This document shows positions 24,503-32,362 of a stretch of 58,792 bases of DNA, in pieces. Where the stretch lies: NCBI GenBank assembly GCA_001940825.1, contig MSGT01000052.1, positions 1 through 58,792 on the forward strand, written 5' to 3'. The notes under the pieces are model-generated. The model had not been told where the DNA came from and searched no databases. It saw only the letters and a program-made list of their open reading frames with translations. A program made the translations under genes and the position numbers. Source of the DNA: Sphaerochaeta sp. Phil3 (GTDB lineage: Bacteria > Spirochaetota > Spirochaetia > Sphaerochaetales > Sphaerochaetaceae). The first letter of the stretch is position 1. The number at the start of each line of letters is the position of its first letter.

Positions 24503-25342
24503 ATGAAAAGAGCAGTAGTACTACAGACCGATTTTGGCGAGGGCAACGTATCGGTCTCGACAATGAAAGGTGTTTGCAGAATCGTGGACCCAACGCTTGA
24601 GGTCTTCGATTCGACCCATTCCGTAAGGCCGTTCGATGTACTCAAGGCAAGCGACGCCTTGTTCTACGTCATTCCCTTCTGGCCTGCTGGAACCGTATTC
24701 GTGTCGGTCGTAGACCCTGGTGTTGGAACGTCGCGCAAGTCGTGCGTTGCGCTTCTGGAGAACGGAAGCTATGTTGTCACTCCTGACAATGGAACGCTTA
24801 CCTACATCAAGGATAGGCTTGGCATAAAGCAGGTGAGACAGATAGACGAGACCACGAACCGCTACCCAACGACGCGCGACGTGCATATCTTCCATGGCCG
24901 GGATGTCTATGCCTACACCGCCGCACGCCTTGCTGGCGGAGTGATAGACTACGAAGGGGTGGGTCCTGAATATCCTGTGTCCCAGATAGTCGAAGCCCCT
25001 TATGTGAAGCCTCGGAAGCTCGCTGACGAAGTCTACGGCATGATAGCCGATTCCTCAGTTCACTTTGGACTTGTCACCACGAACATCCCGTTCCGTTGGT
25101 TGGCAGAGTGCGGTATGGAATATGGCGACAATGTGAATATACGCATCGAGAATGCAGGTGAGTGCGTTCTTGAAGAAGTCGTTCCAATAGCCAAGAGCTT
25201 TGGGTTCGTGCCAGAGGGCTGCGATTTGGTCTACAATTCCGAGACCTCCATGATTGAGGTTGCAACGAACCGTAGGAACATGGTCGTTGAGCGCAATCTT
25301 GGCGATGGCGCTGATTGGACCCTTGCTGTACGCAAGGCCTGA
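24503..25342 (+). CDS. SAM hydroxide adenosyltransferase family (DUF62), paralogue A, intact
   Basis: A 279-residue DUF62 protein. Family members hydrolyse S-adenosylmethionine to adenosine and methionine, or transfer halide. The Asp-Arg-His triad of the hydrolases is present: Asp71 and Arg78 in VDPGVGTSRK and His131 in FHGRD. The nucleotide-binding TPDNGTL is also kept. The C-terminal beta-barrel domain (after about residue 170) is complete, ending in LGDGADWTLAVRK. The homotrimer active site lies between the N domain of one subunit and the C domain of the next. First of four tandem paralogues behind the ECF genes. Confidence 0.9.
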   Translation: MKRAVVLQTDFGEGNVSVSTMKGVCRIVDPTLEVFDSTHSVRPFDVLKASDALFYVIPFWPAGTVFVSVVDPGVGTSRKSCVALLENGSYVVTPDNGTLTYIKDRLGIKQVRQIDETTNRYPTTRDVHIFHGRDVYAYTAARLAGGVIDYEGVGPEYPVSQIVEAPYVKPRKLADEVYGMIADSSVHFGLVTTNIPFRWLAECGMEYGDNVNIRIENAGECVLEEVVPIAKSFGFVPEGCDLVYNSETSMIEVATNRRNMVVERNLGDGADWTLAVRKA

Positions 25343-25358
25343 CGAAGGAAGGTTTGAT

Positions 25359-26207
25359 ATGGATTCAAATGGAAAGGTTTCAAGGAAATCGGTCCCAAGT
25401 GGGGGACTTGTCGCCGTGCAGAGCGATTACGGCATGGGCGGTGCAGCTTCCAAGATCGTTGGCAGCATACTGTCCACAAGTCCAAGTACGACCGTCTACG
25501 ATGTGACAAGTGCAATTCCCAAAGGGGATGTGGCCACAGCTTCGTGCGCGATGTATTCGTTCTTCCAATTCTTTCCTGTTGGGAGCGTGTGCCTCTCCCT
25601 CGTTGGTGAGGGAAGGCCGTGTGTCGTGAAGACCTCTCAGGGCCGATGCATAGTGACGCCTGACAACGGAACGCTTACCGCATGGTATTCCAAGTTCCCT
25701 TTCGAAGAGGTCCGAGAGGTGGATCTGTCCGGTGCTCCTGACGGCTGCATCCCTCTTGCGTGGGCCGCAGCCCGTCTTGCAAGTGGAAAGTGCTCCTTTG
25801 AGGACATGGGACCTTCTTATTCCGTAAAGGACATCGTGCTTATTGACGCCAAGCCTGCAAAGGTTGGAGACGGCGTTGTGGAGTGTGGGGTGTTCAGCCT
25901 TGTGAGGAACTTTGGAAACCTGAACCTGAGTGCCACATACGAGGAGTTCGAGAAGTCCGGCATACGCTTTGGAGATCATGTCAATGTCCTGATGCGTAGG
26001 GATGGCGTTGAAATATTCAACGAAGATATGCTCTATGAGCATTCTTTTGGATTCGCAAAGCCTGGAGATCCAATCCTTTTCAACGGAAGCACCGGCTACA
26101 TGGGACTGGGGCTCAACCTTGAAAGCTTCGTCTCGAAGTATATGCCGGAGTCAATGGAGGATGGGTTCGACCTGTCTCGCTATGAGATTGCTATAAGAAG
26201 GATCTGA
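25359..26207 (+). CDS. DUF62 paralogue B, catalytic residues lost (pseudoenzyme)
   Basis: A 282-residue DUF62 protein that keeps the fold landmarks (VQSDYGMGG, IVTPDNGTLT, RLASGKCSFEDMGPSYSV and the full C-terminal domain ending YEIAIRRI) but has lost the catalytic triad. The VDPGVGTSRK segment is replaced by LVGEGRPC, and FHGRDVYAYTAARLASG by PDGCIPLAWAAARLASG. Hydrolysis is not expected; ligand binding or a structural role in a mixed trimer is possible. The start has AAGGAAGG 6 nt upstream. It sits between two intact paralogues in the same operon, 4 nt from the next gene. Confidence 0.85.
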   Translation: MDSNGKVSRKSVPSGGLVAVQSDYGMGGAASKIVGSILSTSPSTTVYDVTSAIPKGDVATASCAMYSFFQFFPVGSVCLSLVGEGRPCVVKTSQGRCIVTPDNGTLTAWYSKFPFEEVREVDLSGAPDGCIPLAWAAARLASGKCSFEDMGPSYSVKDIVLIDAKPAKVGDGVVECGVFSLVRNFGNLNLSATYEEFEKSGIRFGDHVNVLMRRDGVEIFNEDMLYEHSFGFAKPGDPILFNGSTGYMGLGLNLESFVSKYMPESMEDGFDLSRYEIAIRRI

Positions 26208-26211
26208 AGAT

Positions 26212-27141
26212 ATGAGTGATGTGGAAGTTGGAAATGCCACTGTGAATGGTGGCAAACCTGACATTGTTTTGATGACTGACTTTGGGCTTACGACAGGTTT
26301 TGTAGGTTCCATGTACGGCGTGATACGCAAGGTGGACCAAAGCCTTGGAGTGTTCGACCTCAACCATGAGATACGACCATACGACATGAGACAGGCAGCT
26401 TTCCTGCTCGCCGATACCGTCATGTACTGGAAGGACGGAACCGTTTTCGTATCCGTCGTAGACCCTGGAGTTGGAACATCACGCAAGTCGTGCGTTGCGC
26501 TTTTGGAGAATGGCAGCTATGTGGTGACTCCTGACAACGGAACGCTAACTGCAGTGAAGGACCACATTGTTGCAGTGCGTGAGATAGACGAGAGCGTCAA
26601 CCGCCTCTCTGGATCGGAGCGTGCCAACAGTTTCCATGGCCGTGATGTCTATGCCTACACCGCTGCTCGCCTTGCTTCTGGTATAATCGATTACGAGGGG
26701 GTGGGGCCTGAGTATTCCGTAGATGAGATAGTTTTGTTTCCCCAGACCAAGGGCCACGTGGAACCTGGTCTCGCAAGGGGCTGCATAACGGGCTGCCTCA
26801 AGCACTTTGGCTCTCCTGAGACCGATATCTCAGTGGTTGACTTCGAGAAGACAGGCATAGTGTACGGCGACATGGTCCATGTTCGCATAGAGAAGAAAGG
26901 TGCGGTTCTCTTTGATATGCCTGTGCTCTATCACAAGTCGTTTGGGTTCGTGCCTGAAGGCGAGCCCATACTTTGCAACGGAAGCACAAGTCCATACATG
27001 GAGATAAGCCTGAACAAACGCAGCTTCGCCCAGAGATACCTTCCAGACATCTTCGATGACGGCGAGGTTTTCACTGACTATTCCATTGAGATTTCAAAGC
27101 TATCGGGTTGTAGTGCCCACCAGTTTTCCAAGGAGGTGTGA
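26212..27141 (+). CDS. SAM hydroxide adenosyltransferase family (DUF62), paralogue C, intact
   Basis: A 309-residue paralogue with all three catalytic positions: Asp84 and Arg91 in VDPGVGTSRK and His142 in FHGRD. The stretch from VDPGVG to TPDNGTLT is identical in protein and nearly so in DNA to paralogue A, a sign of recent duplication or gene conversion. The C-terminal domain is complete. A longer N-terminus (about 16 extra residues) and a C-terminal tail distinguish it. The gene follows B by 4 nt and is followed 1 nt later by D. Confidence 0.9.
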   Translation: MSDVEVGNATVNGGKPDIVLMTDFGLTTGFVGSMYGVIRKVDQSLGVFDLNHEIRPYDMRQAAFLLADTVMYWKDGTVFVSVVDPGVGTSRKSCVALLENGSYVVTPDNGTLTAVKDHIVAVREIDESVNRLSGSERANSFHGRDVYAYTAARLASGIIDYEGVGPEYSVDEIVLFPQTKGHVEPGLARGCITGCLKHFGSPETDISVVDFEKTGIVYGDMVHVRIEKKGAVLFDMPVLYHKSFGFVPEGEPILCNGSTSPYMEISLNKRSFAQRYLPDIFDDGEVFTDYSIEISKLSGCSAHQFSKEV

Positions 27142-27142
27142 T

Positions 27143-27634
27143 ATGAGGCCATTTGTAGTTATGCAGACCGATTTTGGCGTAGGTGGCGGTGGTGCCATGT
27201 ACGGTGTATGCAAGACCGTTGACCCTGATCTAGGTGTCTACGACCTTAGCCATGTCATTCCAAAGTTCAATGTGGAGGCGGCGTCCAAGTCCTTGGTGTC
27301 AGTGATTCCATATTGGCCTGTCGGAACCGTGTTCGTATCCGTCGTGGATCCAGGCGTTGGAACTTCAAGGCGTGCATGCGTGGCAAAGACGTCCAACGGC
27401 TACTATGTCGTCACGCCTGACAACGGAACGCTTACGCTTCTCAAGAAGGAGTTTGGCATTGATGCCGTAAGGGAGATAGACGAGACCGTAAACAGGCTCA
27501 AGGGCACGGAGAAGACCAGCATATTCCATGGCAGAGACCTCTTTGCATACTGCGCCGCACGCCTTGCTTCAGGAGTGATAGACTTCGAAGGCGTTGGCCC
27601 TGGGTATCCAGTGGAGGAGATTGTCCTTTACTAG
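27143..27634 (+). CDS. DUF62 paralogue D, N-terminal domain only
   Basis: A 163-residue protein starting 6 nt after a perfect AGGAGG. It has an intact triad (Asp69, Arg76, His129) but ends at EEIVLY, exactly where the paralogues pass into the C-terminal domain. Because the active site needs the C domain of the neighbouring subunit, it could work only with a partner paralogue, or it is a decaying gene. No C-domain coding sequence follows; the convergent paralogue E begins to read 50 nt away. Confidence 0.8.
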   Translation: MRPFVVMQTDFGVGGGGAMYGVCKTVDPDLGVYDLSHVIPKFNVEAASKSLVSVIPYWPVGTVFVSVVDPGVGTSRRACVAKTSNGYYVVTPDNGTLTLLKKEFGIDAVREIDETVNRLKGTEKTSIFHGRDLFAYCAARLASGVIDFEGVGPGYPVEEIVLY

Positions 27635-27658
27635 TTCAAGAGAGACGTTTCAGAAAAT

Positions 27659-27700
27659 GCTTCAGAAGGCGAGGCCGTTGGTGGTCAGGCTTTCTGAAGC
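27659..27700. terminator. Inverted repeat between convergent DUF62 genes
   Basis: GCTTCAGAA (27659-27667) pairs with TTCTGAAGC (27692-27700) around a GC-rich 24-nt loop that can extend the stem. It overlaps the last codons of paralogue E and may terminate both convergent transcripts. Confidence 0.5.
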
Positions 27701-28572
27701 TTTATTGCCCAGTTCTCACCTGAACCAATTCTGTACTCCTGTGCGAAGCTTCCTTGGTTTATTGCAAGGCCAACGTTCAGGAGGCTGTTTATGTACAGAA
27801 GCGGTTCGCCTATCTCCACTTCAGTGAAGTTCCTGCACATTCGCATCGTATAGCCAAAGACTATCTTGTGGTTGTGGCTTATGAGGACCCTCACATCGTC
27901 TCCGTACTTGATGCCGTACTTCTCGAAGATCATGGTGTCCGGGATGTTGGTCCAAAGGCTTCCATAGCGTGTGTCAAGGACGTCTATGTTTCCACAGACC
28001 TCTCCTCCTTCTATGACCGGATCCGATACGTTGAGCATGACGGGGTTTGGTTCAAGAAGGGGACCCACTTCGTCGAACGTTATGGTTCCGCTTGCAATCC
28101 TAGCTCCAGTGTATGCATACACGTCACGTCCATAGAAGGTGAACGACCTTTGGCTGTTCTTGAGCCTGTTGACGGTCTCGCTTATCCTACGTCTTTCAAG
28201 GATTCCAATCTCCTTTGCAACGTGCGACAGTGTGCCGTTGTCAGGTGTCACTATGACGTGTCCTGTTTTTGTAAGCACCGCCACGCTTTCACGTTCCGAT
28301 CCCACACCCGGGTCCACGACTGATACGAAAACGGTTCCGGGGGCCCAGAACGACATCGTTTGGATGAGTCTGTAGCTTGCCTCCCATATGTTGAACTGTG
28401 GGATTTCATGCGTAAGGTCTTCAAGCTTGAGGTTGTGGTCCACTTCGTCCGCAACTCCGTGCATGGCGCTCACGGCTCCGTCCACATATCCAAAGTCCGA
28501 CATGAACACAACAGTGCCCCTTTTCGTCCATGGTGCAAGCTCTTTGAGCTCCTTTGCGCTTTCGTATGTCAT
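27685..28572 (-). CDS. DUF62 paralogue E, catalytic His replaced by Tyr
   Basis: A 295-residue DUF62 protein on the opposite strand. Asp87 and Arg94 are present (VDPGVGSERE), but the conserved FHGRD reads FYGRD, with Tyr147 at the catalytic His position. The rest, including TPDNGTL and the C-terminal ending GSGENWAIKLQK, is conserved. It is the most diverged intact-length copy and may have altered chemistry or none. A GGAGG stands 9 nt before the ATG. The Rpn nuclease gene lies 50 nt upstream on the same strand. Confidence 0.85.
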   Translation of the reverse strand: MTYESAKELKELAPWTKRGTVVFMSDFGYVDGAVSAMHGVADEVDHNLKLEDLTHEIPQFNIWEASYRLIQTMSFWAPGTVFVSVVDPGVGSERESVAVLTKTGHVIVTPDNGTLSHVAKEIGILERRRISETVNRLKNSQRSFTFYGRDVYAYTGARIASGTITFDEVGPLLEPNPVMLNVSDPVIEGGEVCGNIDVLDTRYGSLWTNIPDTMIFEKYGIKYGDDVRVLISHNHKIVFGYTMRMCRNFTEVEIGEPLLYINSLLNVGLAINQGSFAQEYRIGSGENWAIKLQKA

Positions 28573-28622
28573 GTGTTCATACCTCCGTAGTCGTTGTATT
28601 CGTACAATCCTGGCCTATCATT

Positions 28623-29495
28623 TCATTGTCCAATGATTCTTTGGACCTCTTCGATGCCAAGGGAAGCACATTTTGCAATCATTGGGATTGGAATTCCGTT
28701 TGCATTCATCTCCTTGACCATGCGGTTTCGTTCGTTGGAGACACCTCTAGCCTCTCCAATGGAGATTCCTTCAGCCTCGCCGGCGGTTCTGCCCTCGTCG
28801 TATTTGTCCTTTAGAAGGAACTCCAGCTTCATGTACTCTTTCCTCCAGTCGTCGTCTCTGTTGTACTTCTGTACGTACTTGTCCAGAACCGTCACAAGCC
28901 CGCTTCTGGTCTCCATCCCTATGGCCCCGACACCTCCGTTCAGATACCTGAACAGCTCGTCCATGTCCAGGTTGGAGACGCCCTTGGAACCTCTGCTGTT
29001 CAGGAACATGATATATCTACGGTCCCCAAGTGGCAAGCCTTGGACGTCCTCGCACATCGTGGAGAACCTGTAGACCTTCTCGTCTTTTGCAAACGGATCG
29101 AACGTGCACAGGAATATCACATAGCTTGTCCTCATGCTCCCAAAGCCCTCGCCCTTGTCCAGCATGGCTATGTCCATGGAGGAGGAATACAGCCTTGCCC
29201 TTTGGGCGAGGTCCGTGATCGACGTACGCTGCAGTTCGATGTCGTACACCGTCTTTCCATCGTCGAAGTAGACGTCGAGCCTCACGCCCCTTCTCATTGG
29301 ATCTGAGAGTATGCTCTTCTCCGCCTCGGGATGCCTTGCATACCTTATGTCCGCTATGCGGTGTTCATCGCCGAATATGGCCTCCAGCAGCTTGATGCAT
29401 GCCTTCTTGTTCTTCATGACCGTGGTGAACATGAAGTTGTTCTCCAGGGCCACGTCGTTCCTGTTCCTTGCAACTGCGTTTTCCTTAATCTTCAT
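28623..29495 (-). CDS. Rpn-family PD-(D/E)XK nuclease (putative transposase)
   Basis: A 290-residue protein of the Rpn/PDDEXK_2 group, recombination-promoting nucleases once annotated as transposases. The N-terminal NNFMFTTVMKNKKACIKLLEAIFG and the active-site strand pair RLDVYFDDGKTVYDIELQR (Asp, Glu, Gln) are typical. The tail has the Gly-Glu-Ala rich repeats EGRTAGEAEGISIGEARG and a coiled C-terminus, also usual. Start at 29495 has AGAGG 8 nt upstream; an in-frame TTG further upstream is less likely. An accessory gene next to the DUF62 cluster. Confidence 0.88.
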   Translation of the reverse strand: MKIKENAVARNRNDVALENNFMFTTVMKNKKACIKLLEAIFGDEHRIADIRYARHPEAEKSILSDPMRRGVRLDVYFDDGKTVYDIELQRTSITDLAQRARLYSSSMDIAMLDKGEGFGSMRTSYVIFLCTFDPFAKDEKVYRFSTMCEDVQGLPLGDRRYIMFLNSRGSKGVSNLDMDELFRYLNGGVGAIGMETRSGLVTVLDKYVQKYNRDDDWRKEYMKLEFLLKDKYDEGRTAGEAEGISIGEARGVSNERNRMVKEMNANGIPIPMIAKCASLGIEEVQRIIGQ

Positions 29496-29590
29496 ATCTA
29501 AGACCTCTCTGAATTTGGATTGAAGGGCTTTGGAAACCCTACATAATTCCAAATACGAGAAACCTGCAGTTTCCGTTCTCGCTTTTCGAA

Positions 29591-29626
29591 AGATTTTTGA
29601 AGAACACCCAACAACTCATTGTCACA
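29591..29626 (-). repeat. 36-bp dispersed element, copy 2
   Basis: Second copy of the element at 121-156, same orientation, with the identical 16-nt core TGTGACAATGAGTTGT on the minus strand and the same A-run and ATCT at its end. It lies about 95 nt upstream of the Rpn gene start. Confidence 0.5.
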
Positions 29627-29645
29627 CAAATAGATGTTTTTTAAA

Positions 29646-29671
29646 AAAAAGTGACAGTGATGTCACTTTTT
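29646..29671. promoter_or_regulatory. Perfect 11-bp-arm palindrome between Rpn and lplA
   Basis: AAAAAGTGACA, a GTGA centre and TGTCACTTTTT form a symmetrical dyad. It lies in the divergent region between the Rpn nuclease and the lipoate ligase gene. With A and T runs on both sides it could be a bidirectional terminator, or an operator of a Crp/Fnr-like or other dimeric regulator controlling the divergent genes. Confidence 0.5.
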
Positions 29672-29741
29672 GAATGGGAAATGGATTCTGGGACACATCG
29701 AGGGCTCTGCAATATGTAGATGTTTGTGCTATATTGTCACC

Positions 29742-30764
29742 ATGCAGAGCCGCTACGTTTTCGTGTCAGATGAGACAAACATTCATTTCAACCTTGCCTT
29801 GGAGAAGTACCTCATAGAGGAGTTCGACCCTAAGTCCACAATTCTTTTCCTTTGGCGCAACAGCCCTGTTGTGGTCATTGGACGCTATCAGAACCCTTGG
29901 GAGGAGTGTAGACTCTCTGCAATGGAGGACAACAACGTCGTCCTTGCAAGGCGTTGCAGCGGGGGAGGTGCGGTCTATCAGGACCTTGGAAATATTTGCT
30001 TCACGATAATTTCCCCAGCGGATGAGAGCGACAAGGCCCGCAACTTCAAGGCCGTAGTGGAGGCCTTGGACATGATGGGTATAAAGGCTCAGGTAAGCGG
30101 AAGGAATGATGTCGTCGTAGATGGACGCAAGGTGTCAGGCAGTGCGTTCCAGACAACGAAGGGCAGGTTCTGCCACCATGGAACCATGCTGGTCTCCACT
30201 GATCTTTCCTGCCTTCCAAATTACCTTACTCCAAACAAGAGAAAGCTTGAGAGCCATGGAGTACGCTCTGTGGCGTCCAGAGTGGCAAACCTCGTGGAGT
30301 TCTCTCCAAATGCCACAACGGAGATGTTCGCATCCTGCATGGAGAAGGCGTTTGAAAACGAATTCTGTGGCAGTGCGAATGAAAATGCAACTGAAAAATG
30401 CCCTGTCGAGCATATTGGACTTGAAAAAACAAAGGCCTGGCCGTCTTTGAGGCAATCGTTTGAAATGTTCTCAAGTAGGGATTGGAATCTTGGGAAGTCT
30501 CCTACGTTCACGGATAGGTTCAGCGGAAGGTTCGAGCTTGGGTGCGTTACGTTCTATCTTGTGGTGAAGAAAGGCGTGGTCTCAGAGGCATCGGTCTCAA
30601 GCGATACCTTGGTGTCGGGTGGGGTTGAAAGGCTTGAGCAGGAGATTGTAGGCCTTCCTTACGATGCCGTGCGAATAAACGAAAAGGCCAACGCAGTCTC
30701 GGATCCGTTCGTGTCCGGTGCATTGGCCCTTCTGTACAGTCTTATGGTTCAGGATTCTCAGTAG
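29742..30764 (+). CDS. lplA: Lipoate-protein ligase A
   Basis: A 340-residue ligase that activates lipoate with ATP and joins it to a lysine of lipoyl-domain proteins such as GcvH or the E2 subunits. Motifs are NIHFNLALEKYL, FLWRNSPVVVIGRYQNPW, the lipoate-binding LARRCSGGGAVYQDLGN and SGSAFQTTKGRFCHHGTML. The C-terminal accessory domain is present and has an insertion rich in Asn/Glu. The ATG has no ribosome binding site, and TATATT ends 6 nt before it, which suggests a leaderless mRNA. It overlaps the convergent acidic gene by 7 nt. Confidence 0.9.
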   Translation: MQSRYVFVSDETNIHFNLALEKYLIEEFDPKSTILFLWRNSPVVVIGRYQNPWEECRLSAMEDNNVVLARRCSGGGAVYQDLGNICFTIISPADESDKARNFKAVVEALDMMGIKAQVSGRNDVVVDGRKVSGSAFQTTKGRFCHHGTMLVSTDLSCLPNYLTPNKRKLESHGVRSVASRVANLVEFSPNATTEMFASCMEKAFENEFCGSANENATEKCPVEHIGLEKTKAWPSLRQSFEMFSSRDWNLGKSPTFTDRFSGRFELGCVTFYLVVKKGVVSEASVSSDTLVSGGVERLEQEIVGLPYDAVRINEKANAVSDPFVSGALALLYSLMVQDSQ

Positions 30765-31015
30765 TCTTCGTCCTGATTGTCGTCCGAGTACTCGTCGTCA
30801 TAGTAGAAGCCGTCCCCCATGAGGTCGTCCTCTTCGTCTTCATCGTCCTCGTCGTCATCCTGATAGTCGTAGTCTTCGTAGTCGCTCACGTCCGGTGCGT
30901 CGTAGGCATCTTCGAATTCCTCGTCCTCGTCGAAATCGTCCTCATCATCCTCATCGAAGTCGTCGTCTTCGAGAGTGTCGTCATCACCGAACAAATCATC
31001 GTCCCAATCAGACAT
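30758..31015 (-). CDS. Hyper-acidic small protein
   Basis: An 85-residue protein in which 52 residues are Asp or Glu and none is Lys, Arg or His; the rest are mainly Tyr, Phe and Gly. A GGAGG lies 6 nt before the ATG, so it is a real gene. Such proteins can bind cations, act as DNA mimics or serve as chaperone-like tails, as in the RNA polymerase delta subunit, but there is no folded delta-type domain. Its 3' end overlaps lplA. Confidence 0.75.
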   Translation of the reverse strand: MSDWDDDLFGDDDTLEDDDFDEDDEDDFDEDEEFEDAYDAPDVSDYEDYDYQDDDEDDEDEEDDLMGDGFYYDDEYSDDNQDEDY

Positions 31016-31127
31016 TGCAACCTCCAGTTGTCTGAAAGGATAATTGCATAGCGGTGGCATGTCAATTGAGTTTTTGCTATACTCTGCGCATCCACTCACT
31101 AAATAGATAAAGGAGAAGGAACGAAAA

Positions 31128-32267
31128 ATGAACAGAAAACCAAGAATAGCCGTAGTGCTGCTTCTAGCACTTGCCATACTACTCTCTGTTGCAGGATGCT
31201 CCACATCCATAGCTCTCAGGACACTCGTCCCGGCTGAGGTCAACGTAAGCGGTTACAAGACCATTGCCGTGCAGTCCACTGCGTACAACTACTCGCCATC
31301 CGACCTTTGGTGGAGGTATTTCTTCATTCCAATCAGAGGAAACGTAGAGGAACGCTACATCAACGACCTGAAAAAGTTTTCGCTGTTCGATGCCTCAACG
31401 TCGAGCAATGTTGCAAAATATGCATCGGAGAACCTTGTCAGGGCCATCGACAAGGGATATTTCGATATCAAGTCCCCAAATCTTACAGACCCTCTCATAA
31501 CGGTTGGAAAGAGCCTTGGAACCGTTAGGCAGACCCTTATGGACAATGGTGTGGATGCACTGCTCACATCCAACATAAGCTACATGAACTACGACGAGTT
31601 CATAGAGTCCGAGCCTGTCTATTCCAAGGAGACTCCAAACACCGTCGTTGGCTACAGGTTCTATCTGAACCAGAGCGCGACCATAAGCCTTACGTACTCC
31701 GTGATAGACGTTGAGAACAACGTGATAATAGGAAACGACACGCTTACAAGGTCATGTGGACCGTTCAGGACCCTCATAGGACATACGAACGATGCCAAAG
31801 AGTTCGTATCGGACCGCAACTATTTCGAGCTCAGGCATGCATCGGATATCTTCGACGACCTTATAGACGGCTTTGTGGACGACATCACAAGAAAGCTTAC
31901 GCCCCACTATGTGACATCCTATTTTGGACTCATGGACAACAAGCCAAAGGTGAAGTCCCTAGAGAGCGCCTACGACTATGTGAAGAGCGAGAACTATAGA
32001 ACGGCTCTGGATCTTTTCGTGGCCGAGTACAATAGGTCCGGCCATGTGGCGGCTGGTTACAACGCCGCAATCCTGTACTATACCCTTGGTCAGTACGAAG
32101 AAGCATTCTCCATGGCAAAGGACGTCTACGAGAAGAGCGGCAACTCACAGGCTTTGGATCTCTACTATAGACTCAAGGATGTGAGGGAAAAGCAGGAGGC
32201 TGCACGCGACCAGATGAACAGCACGACGAAAAATCCATCCTCATCTGGTGAGCTTATAGGATTTTGA
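31128..32267 (+). CDS. Lipoprotein with C-terminal TPR-like repeats
   Basis: A 379-residue exported lipoprotein. The signal peptide (RKPRIAVVLLLALAILLSVAGCS) ends in a clear lipobox, AGCS. The middle, starting with VSGYKTIAVQSTAYNY, resembles outer-membrane-biogenesis lipoproteins whose first strand follows an ITIP-like pattern. The C-terminal 80 residues carry helix pairs (YRTALDLFVAEYNRSGHVAAGYNAAILYYTLGQYEEAF) of TPR type. Probably faces the periplasm. An AAAGGAG precedes the start and a good terminator (32328-32362) follows. Confidence 0.75.
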   Translation: MNRKPRIAVVLLLALAILLSVAGCSTSIALRTLVPAEVNVSGYKTIAVQSTAYNYSPSDLWWRYFFIPIRGNVEERYINDLKKFSLFDASTSSNVAKYASENLVRAIDKGYFDIKSPNLTDPLITVGKSLGTVRQTLMDNGVDALLTSNISYMNYDEFIESEPVYSKETPNTVVGYRFYLNQSATISLTYSVIDVENNVIIGNDTLTRSCGPFRTLIGHTNDAKEFVSDRNYFELRHASDIFDDLIDGFVDDITRKLTPHYVTSYFGLMDNKPKVKSLESAYDYVKSENYRTALDLFVAEYNRSGHVAAGYNAAILYYTLGQYEEAFSMAKDVYEKSGNSQALDLYYRLKDVREKQEAARDQMNSTTKNPSSSGELIGF

Positions 32268-32327
32268 TGGCTTATTATGGCCTGTTTCTAATAAAAAACT
32301 GATTTTTTAACGTAAAATTTCAATTTA

Positions 32328-32362
32328 GGTCATCATTTTTAACGAATGATGGCCTGTTTTTT
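32328..32362 (+). terminator. Intrinsic terminator after the lipoprotein gene
   Basis: GGTCATCATT and AATGATGGCC pair over 10 bp (one G-U) around a 7-nt loop and are followed by TGTTTTTT. It separates the lipoprotein gene from the ATPase/RloB-like operon. Confidence 0.9.

Noticed and set aside
28623-29495. Rpn gene as part of an insertion sequence
   Set aside because: No terminal inverted repeats or target-site duplications are seen around it; Rpn proteins are usually stand-alone nucleases.
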